Shown in pieces: positions 4,820 through 8,820 of a DNA stretch of 8,820 bases. The translations under genes and the position numbers were made by a program. Where the stretch lies: NCBI GenBank assembly GCA_045124495.1, contig JBGVLX010000074.1:1-8820 (forward strand), read 5' to 3'. The stretch is from RGIG1668 sp045124495. Its GTDB lineage: Bacteria; Bacillota; Clostridia; Lachnospirales; Lachnospiraceae. How positions within the stretch are numbered: position 1 is the stretch's first letter; each line of letters opens with the position of its first letter. Under the pieces are notes generated by a model. That model was not told the DNA's origin and made no database searches. It saw only the letters and a list, made by a program, of their open reading frames with translations.

Positions 4820-7027
4820 TTAGAACTTATGAGTATATTCGAACGCAACCATTCCAAGTGGTGGAACATCAATTTCGATGGATTGGTCTTTGCCATCCCA
4901 TGAAATCGCTTCTGCTTTCTTTGTCTTGTTATCACACATACCAGTACCGCCAAATTCAGGAAGATCACTGGTAAATATCTGCTTGAAGTTACCTGTGTTT
5001 GGAACACCGACACGGAATCCGTTACGAGCCACAGGAGTAAAGTTACATACAACTAAAATGCTCTTCTTACCGTCAATGGACTTACGAACGAAGCTTACTA
5101 CGCTGCTTCCGGCATCATTACAGTTCATCCATTCAAATCCGGAACCGTCATGGTCTAATTCATATAAAGCTTTATTATCTTTATAGAAGTTTAACAGAGC
5201 CTTTACATAATTCTTTGTCTTTGCGTGGATTTCATCATCCAATAAATGCCAGTCAAGGCTTTGGGATTCTTTCCATTCATCCCATTGTGCGAAGTCTTGT
5301 CCCATGAATAATAACTTCTTACCAGGGTGAGTGAACATGAAGCCATAAGCAACACGTAAGTTTGCAAACTTATCAAAATAATCTCCAGGCATCTTATTGA
5401 TCATGGAGCCTTTTCCATGTACTACTTCATCGTGGGAAAGAACCAAAATAAATCTTTCTGTATAAGCATAAACCATACTGAAAGTCAGTTTCCAATGTTC
5501 GTATTGACGATAAATCGGATCCTTTGAGATGTATTCAAGGAAGTCGTTCATCCATCCCATATTCCATTTATACTTGAATCCAAGACCATTATATTCTACC
5601 GGTGAAGATACCCCACCCCATGCAGTAGATTCTTCCGCAATCATAAGTGCACCTGGCACTCTCTGGTCGATGATGGAATTCAAGTGTTTCAAAAATTCAA
5701 CGGCTTCAAGGTTCTCGCGTCCGCCATATTGGTTTGGAAGCCATTCGCCGTCTTCCTTACCGTAATCAAGATAAAGCATGGAAGCAACCGCATCTACACG
5801 AAGACCGTCGATGTGGAATTTTTCTAGCCAGAACAATGCGCTGGCAATTAAGAAGTTTACTACTTCCTTCTTACCATAGTCAAAAATATAAGTTCCCCAA
5901 TGTGGATGTTCGCCACGACGTGCATCATAATGTTCATATAAGCAACCGCCATCAAAACGGGCAAGTCCATGAGCATCCTTAGGGAAGTGGGCAGGTACCC
6001 AGTCAAGAATAACGGAAACACCCTTACTATGTAAGTAATCTACAAAATACATGAAATCTTCAGGAGTTCCATAACGGGAAGTCGGAGCAAAATAACCTGT
6101 AACCTGATATCCCCAGGAACCATCAAATGGATGTTCTGAAATACCCATAAGTTCAACGTGGGTATATCCCATATCAGCAACATAATCTCCTAATTCATGT
6201 GCAAGTTCGCGATAAGTTAAGAATTCTTCTCCGTTTGCACCCTTTCTCTTCCAAGAACCCGGATGTACTTCATAAATAGAAACCGGCTGGCTGTATGTAT
6301 TCGTCTTAGAACGCTTCGACATCCAAGTCTTATCGGTCCATTTAAATTTACTTAAATCTGCTACGATAGAAGCATTGTTCGGACGGACTTCCTGATAATT
6401 TCCGTAAGGGTCAGTCTTAGAAAGAAGCCATCCCTGTCTGGTTTTAATTTCGAAACGGTAAAGCTCACCTGCGCCGATACGAGGAATAAAGATTTCGTAC
6501 ATTCCCATATCATTTACTTTACTCATCTGATGGATTCTTCCGTCCCAAGAGTTAAAGTTACCTACAACACTGACTCTGCTTGCATTTGGTGCCCATACTG
6601 CAAAGAAAACACCGTCAACACCATTAATGGTCATAGGGTGTGCACCGAATTTTTCATAAATTTCATAATGGGTACCTTGTCCATAAAGATAAGCATCTAC
6701 ATCAGAAATCTGCACTGGGAAGCTGTTAGGATCTTCTGTTTCGTATACATTACCATCATGGTAGGTGATGCGAAGAACATAATCCACCATTACCTTAGTA
6801 GGTAATACGGCATAGAAAACACCGGTATTTTCTATCATGGTAGTTGGGAATTCCATTCCGTTCTTTGTAAGAATGTCAATGGACTTTGCAGCTGAATTAT
6901 ATACAGAAATAACCAATCCATCTTCAATTAAGTGTGGTCCCAATAATCCTCGTGGATAATCATTATCTCCGTAGACAATTTGATTCAAATAATCCTGGTT
7001 AAAAAACTCTTTCAAACTTTGTTTCAT
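4820..7027 (-). CDS. glgB: 1,4-alpha-glucan (glycogen) branching enzyme
   Basis: Cuts alpha-1,4 glucan chains and rejoins them through alpha-1,6 bonds in glycogen synthesis. The 735 residues show the usual order: an N-terminal beta module (about 25-110), a CBM48 module (about 135-215; FFAVWAPNASRVSVVGNFN), the GH13 barrel (about 250-610) and a C-terminal beta domain (about 630-735). GH13 motifs are complete: DWVPAHF (342-348), DGLRVDAV with nucleophile Asp412, IAEEST with acid/base Glu465, and LSHDEVVHGKGS with Asp533. All three catalytic residues keep the spacing of Escherichia coli GlgB. Length is typical. The ATG at 7027 fits the N-terminus and an in-frame TAG directly precedes it, so no longer form is possible, yet no good ribosome binding site stands before it. 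No other glg gene is in the window; the tRNA converges on it and both terminators separate them. Confidence 0.97.
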   Translation of the reverse strand: MKQSLKEFFNQDYLNQIVYGDNDYPRGLLGPHLIEDGLVISVYNSAAKSIDILTKNGMEFPTTMIENTGVFYAVLPTKVMVDYVLRITYHDGNVYETEDPNSFPVQISDVDAYLYGQGTHYEIYEKFGAHPMTINGVDGVFFAVWAPNASRVSVVGNFNSWDGRIHQMSKVNDMGMYEIFIPRIGAGELYRFEIKTRQGWLLSKTDPYGNYQEVRPNNASIVADLSKFKWTDKTWMSKRSKTNTYSQPVSIYEVHPGSWKRKGANGEEFLTYRELAHELGDYVADMGYTHVELMGISEHPFDGSWGYQVTGYFAPTSRYGTPEDFMYFVDYLHSKGVSVILDWVPAHFPKDAHGLARFDGGCLYEHYDARRGEHPHWGTYIFDYGKKEVVNFLIASALFWLEKFHIDGLRVDAVASMLYLDYGKEDGEWLPNQYGGRENLEAVEFLKHLNSIIDQRVPGALMIAEESTAWGGVSSPVEYNGLGFKYKWNMGWMNDFLEYISKDPIYRQYEHWKLTFSMVYAYTERFILVLSHDEVVHGKGSMINKMPGDYFDKFANLRVAYGFMFTHPGKKLLFMGQDFAQWDEWKESQSLDWHLLDDEIHAKTKNYVKALLNFYKDNKALYELDHDGSGFEWMNCNDAGSSVVSFVRKSIDGKKSILVVCNFTPVARNGFRVGVPNTGNFKQIFTSDLPEFGGTGMCDNKTKKAEAISWDGKDQSIEIDVPPLGMVAFEYTHKF

Positions 7028-7049
7028 CTACATATACACTGCTGAAAAC

Positions 7050-7078
7050 CTTATAAATAGAGAACTATGTAATGTTCG
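7050..7078 (-). promoter_or_regulatory. Candidate glgB promoter
   Basis: On the minus strand, TATAAG (7055 down to 7050) lies 17 bases after CGAACA (7078 down to 7073). The -10 matches five of six bases and the -35 only three. Transcription from here would leave a leader of about 15-20 bases, which would fit the missing Shine-Dalgarno sequence. Another TATAAA occurs near 7084-7089 without a good -35. Confidence 0.25.
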
Positions 7079-7211
7079 CTTTTATAATGTTGCACGTTTT
7101 ACAGTTTTTCTCCTCTCCTTTTTTTTCATATCTTTTTGATATGGTTACGTTGCAACTGACGTTTTTATCAAATTAGGCATCTTTTCTTTTGAAAAACGAA
7201 AGAAAAAGTAA

Positions 7212-7239
7212 GTGCAGGAAGGAAACTTCCTTTATGCAC
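7212..7239. other. Hairpin with GAAA tetraloop
   Basis: AGGAAG (7216-7221) pairs with CTTCCT (7226-7231) around GAAA, a GNRA loop if transcribed rightward. GTGC (7212-7215) pairs with GCAC (7236-7239) below a four-base bulge. No T-run follows. It overlaps the DnaA-box-like TTATGCACA at 7232-7240. Function unknown. Confidence 0.35.
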
Positions 7240-7351
7240 AGTCTATGTTAATATTTTACTATAATTAAAAATCAAAGTAAAGGGATATTTAAGGAAATAA
7301 TTCGCCAGTTTATGTGGAAAATTATGCAAAAATGTTTTCCTTTGTGGAAAA
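7232..7351. promoter_or_regulatory. Cluster of DnaA-box-like nonamers
   Basis: TTATGCACA (7232-7240, plus) and TTTTCCACA twice on the minus strand (7313-7321 and 7343-7351) all fit TTWTNCACA. TTATGCAAA (7322-7330, plus) differs at one position. The two minus-strand boxes lie inside a 10-base direct repeat TGTGGAAAAT spaced 30 bases, about three helical turns. Matches are seen directly; DnaA binding is inferred and unproven. Confidence 0.35.
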
Positions 7352-7383
7352 TAAAAAATGACCTTATGAAAATTCATTTTTAT

Positions 7384-7391
7384 GCCGATAA
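7384..7391 (+). promoter_or_regulatory. Possible sigma-28/SigD -10 element
   Basis: GCCGATAA is the motility sigma factor -10 consensus. At the expected distance upstream (about 7364-7369) the sequence is TTATGA rather than TAAA, so the -35 half is poor. It lies 125 bases before the right-edge gene, which I tentatively link to motility. Half a promoter by sequence; suggestive only. Confidence 0.3.
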
Positions 7392-7407
7392 ATGGTATAG
7401 ACTAAAT

Positions 7408-7435
7408 TGTTGCTGTTCATCTGTGAACGGTAACA
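7408..7435. repeat. Dyad motif, copy 2
   Basis: TGTTGCTGTTCAT pairs with GTGAACGGTAACA in a 12- to 13-pair palindrome with three G-T wobbles. The core TGTTCA/TGAAC resembles copy 1 at 1651-1676. It sits just before a -10-like TATATT (7437-7442), where an operator could act on the downstream gene. Confidence 0.45.
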
Positions 7436-7504
7436 CTATATTTGGACGGGATTATTTCGAACTAATTACGAAAGATTAGAAATACGAAGAATTGTTCTGG
7501 GAAT

Positions 7505-7509
7505 GGAGG
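7505..7509 (+). promoter_or_regulatory. Strong RBS of the right-edge gene
   Basis: GGAGG six bases before ATG 7516, an optimal site that fixes the start of a gene whose family cannot be used to choose it. Confidence 0.85.
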
Positions 7510-7515
7510 ATTCAT

Positions 7516-8820
7516 ATGGCTATTAATATTCGTCAAACACCGGGATTTGATAGAAGTACCAGTGGGATATTTGAAAAAATGGGTATCACGGAAGCAGAAA
7601 GTGTAAAACAGGCTAAGGATACGCTGAAAATGGAAGAAGGACAGGTGGTAGAAGGAACTGTCTGTGAAAATAAAGGCCAAAAGTCTATCGAGATACAGGG
7701 AGAAGAGATTCCTGTAAGCAATGAAGCGGTAAAAGATTATGAAGTAGGGGAAACCTTGTATTTAAAGGTGGACACGAAGGAAGAAGGAAAAATAGCTTTA
7801 AAAATATTGTCATCTGCTGAAGTAGAACAGATAAAGGCAGAGCAGGTAAAAACAGAACAGATAAAATCAGGGCAGACGAGGGTGGATTCGAAAAAGAATC
7901 CTTATCATACCGGTGTTGCTATGGCGAAGAGCCAACAGGATACACAAGGGATTTCAAGGAAGATTGAGGCGGCCACGAAAGAAATTGCGAAGCTTTTAAA
8001 AGAGTCCAAAGTAACCGTAACCGTTACCAAAGATGTTGGAAAAGCGGTAGAGAAAGTAGTAAATGAACTGGACACTTCACATTTAAATCAGCTTGAGGCC
8101 CAAAATGTGGAAGTGGAGAATACCGATGTTCGTACTCTTTCGAATATGCTTTCTAATATAGAACATCAGGAGCAAAACGAACTGAACAAAGAGGAAATTA
8201 TGGATGCTGCAGTAGCGAAGGGAAAAGAATTAAGTACATTCCCGGACGGAAAAATGTATTATATGATTTCCAATGAATTAGAACTTACGGTAAATAACCT
8301 ATATAAAGCTGAATACAGTTATGATAAAGACTATCAGAGCCAGTCATTGACCAAAGCAGAATGGGAGCAGTTAAAGCCTAAAGTGGAAGAGTATCTGAAA
8401 AAAGAGCAGATTGCCCCAAACGAGGAAAATATGGGTGCTGCGAAATGGCTTATGGATCATAAACTGCCGATTACAAAGGCGAATGTTGCGGATGTAAAGG
8501 CAATGCAGACTTTGTCACAAAATGGGGTAAAAGAAGAAGTACTGCGGGATAATGTAGAACATTATTTTGAGCTGAAGTTAGACCCGAAAGAAGCGAATGT
8601 TTTCTATGAAAATGAAGGCAAAGTGGCAGAAAAGTTAATGGAAAAAGTGGGACAGCTGAATGAAAAGGACCTGGATGCTGCTATCAGGAAGCTGGTAAAA
8701 GAGGAAAAGCCACTTACCTTAGATAATATGCTAAAGGAAGTCGAAAAACAGGAAACTGCCGGAAAAGGTACGAATGAAGTACGTTCACATGGAAATGAAA
8801 CGGCAGAAAAGGAATCAGGT
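7516..8820 (+). CDS. Large Lys/Glu-rich protein, DUF6240/FliK-like, partial
   Basis: An open frame of 435 codons without a stop, cut by the window edge; the C-terminus is missing. No signal peptide or membrane segment is visible, so it is probably cytosolic or exported by a dedicated apparatus. Residues about 42-100 look like a small beta domain (GQVVEGTV to GETLYLKV to IALKIL). Residues 104-120 are a tandem EQ[IV]K[ATS] repeat. A charged helical part follows, and residues about 255-330 carry ELTVNNLYKAEYS and ENMGAAKWLMDHKLPITKANV. I recall this last pattern from DUF6240 or FliK-like proteins in Lachnospiraceae flagellar clusters. No other flagellar gene is in the window, so motility is an inference, weakly supported by a GCCGATAA box upstream. 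If that is wrong, it is an unassigned coiled, charged protein. Confidence 0.8.
   Translation, partial: MAINIRQTPGFDRSTSGIFEKMGITEAESVKQAKDTLKMEEGQVVEGTVCENKGQKSIEIQGEEIPVSNEAVKDYEVGETLYLKVDTKEEGKIALKILSSAEVEQIKAEQVKTEQIKSGQTRVDSKKNPYHTGVAMAKSQQDTQGISRKIEAATKEIAKLLKESKVTVTVTKDVGKAVEKVVNELDTSHLNQLEAQNVEVENTDVRTLSNMLSNIEHQEQNELNKEEIMDAAVAKGKELSTFPDGKMYYMISNELELTVNNLYKAEYSYDKDYQSQSLTKAEWEQLKPKVEEYLKKEQIAPNEENMGAAKWLMDHKLPITKANVADVKAMQTLSQNGVKEEVLRDNVEHYFELKLDPKEANVFYENEGKVAEKLMEKVGQLNEKDLDAAIRKLVKEEKPLTLDNMLKEVEKQETAGKGTNEVRSHGNETAEKESG
7825..7875 (+). repeat. 15-bp in-frame tandem repeat, about 3.4 copies
   Basis: Units start at 7825, 7840 and 7855, each of the form GARCAGRTAAARDCA, followed by a partial unit at 7870. 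They encode EQIKA, EQVKT, EQIKS, GQ (residues 104-120). This is a short expandable linker that could vary in length between strains. Confidence 0.75.

Larger units (their letters stand above)
7028..7515. other. Divergent intergenic region, glgB / right-edge gene
   Basis: AT-rich, without a convincing gene. From left to right it holds: a candidate glgB promoter (7050-7078); a purine-rich tract resembling an orphan ribosome binding site on the minus strand (7110-7120); a hairpin CATATC-T5-GATATG (7127-7143); a palindrome GTTGCAAC (7149-7156); a hairpin with a GAAA loop (7212-7239); TATAAT (7260-7265), for which I find no good -35; DnaA-box-like nonamers (7232-7240, 7313-7321, 7343-7351); a GCCGATAA box (7384-7391); a dyad (7408-7435); and the ribosome binding site of the next gene. 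Confidence 0.6.

Noticed and set aside
4878..6805. Several plus-strand and alternative-frame readings opposite glgB, eno and the ATPase gene
   Set aside because: They are antisense or frame shadows of well-supported genes, with no family features of their own.
7082..7129. 15-codon basic frame on the minus strand (MKKKERRKTVKRATL)
   Set aside because: It has no Shine-Dalgarno sequence, and its lysine/arginine codons follow from a purine-rich tract. It is mentioned only as a possible leader peptide in the glgB finding.
7127..7143. Hairpin CATATC-T5-GATATG as a terminator
   Set aside because: On the plus strand the T-run precedes rather than follows the stem, and on the minus strand it is followed by A, so it cannot act as an intrinsic terminator in either direction.
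1..8820. CRISPR array, retron or toxin-antitoxin pair
   Set aside because: No regularly spaced direct repeats, reverse transcriptase motif or small paired genes were seen on either strand.

Overview
The window looks like chromosomal DNA of an anaerobic Firmicute, most likely a Lachnospiraceae-type Clostridium relative. The evidence is moderately AT-rich sequence, strong GGAGG-type ribosome binding sites, an enolase with the extra FPGES segment that I associate with clostridial enolases, and a lysine/glutamate-rich C-terminal protein resembling a motility-linked family of that group. Taxonomy is inferred from protein flavour, not from a database search.

Layout from left to right: (1) bases 1-246, a large imperfect palindrome followed by a structured leader; (2) eno, enolase, plus strand (247-1578); (3) a 384-base non-coding stretch with a 105-base element bounded by 16-base inverted repeats; (4) a two-gene unit resembling the RloA/RloB (AbiL-like) defence pair, with an intact AAA-type ATPase (1963-3267) followed one base later by an RloB/TOPRIM effector gene that has lost its middle (3269-3669); (5) a YafV/Nit2-like carbon-nitrogen hydrolase (3699-4514); (6) tRNA-Leu(CAG) with its own promoter and terminator (4607-4772); (7) a second terminator that closes glgB; (8) glgB, glycogen branching enzyme, minus strand (4820-7027); (9) a 488-base divergent intergenic region rich in palindromes and DnaA-box-like nonamers; (10) the 5' 435 codons of a large protein that I tentatively place with DUF6240/FliK-like motility proteins of Lachnospiraceae; it runs off the right edge.

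The genes do not form one pathway. Enolase (glycolysis), the amidase (metabolite repair or nitrogen salvage), tRNA-Leu and branching enzyme (glycogen storage) are housekeeping. The ATPase/RloB pair is the accessory element, and it appears to be decaying: the sensor/motor gene is intact, while its nuclease partner has an internal, out-of-frame deletion that removes the expected TOPRIM DxD motif. I do not see a complete, clearly undescribed system. The observations most worth checking are this half-dead defence pair, the inverted-repeat element beside it, a dyad motif shared by two intergenic regions, the competing hairpins in front of eno, and a cluster of consensus DnaA boxes between glgB and the right-edge gene.
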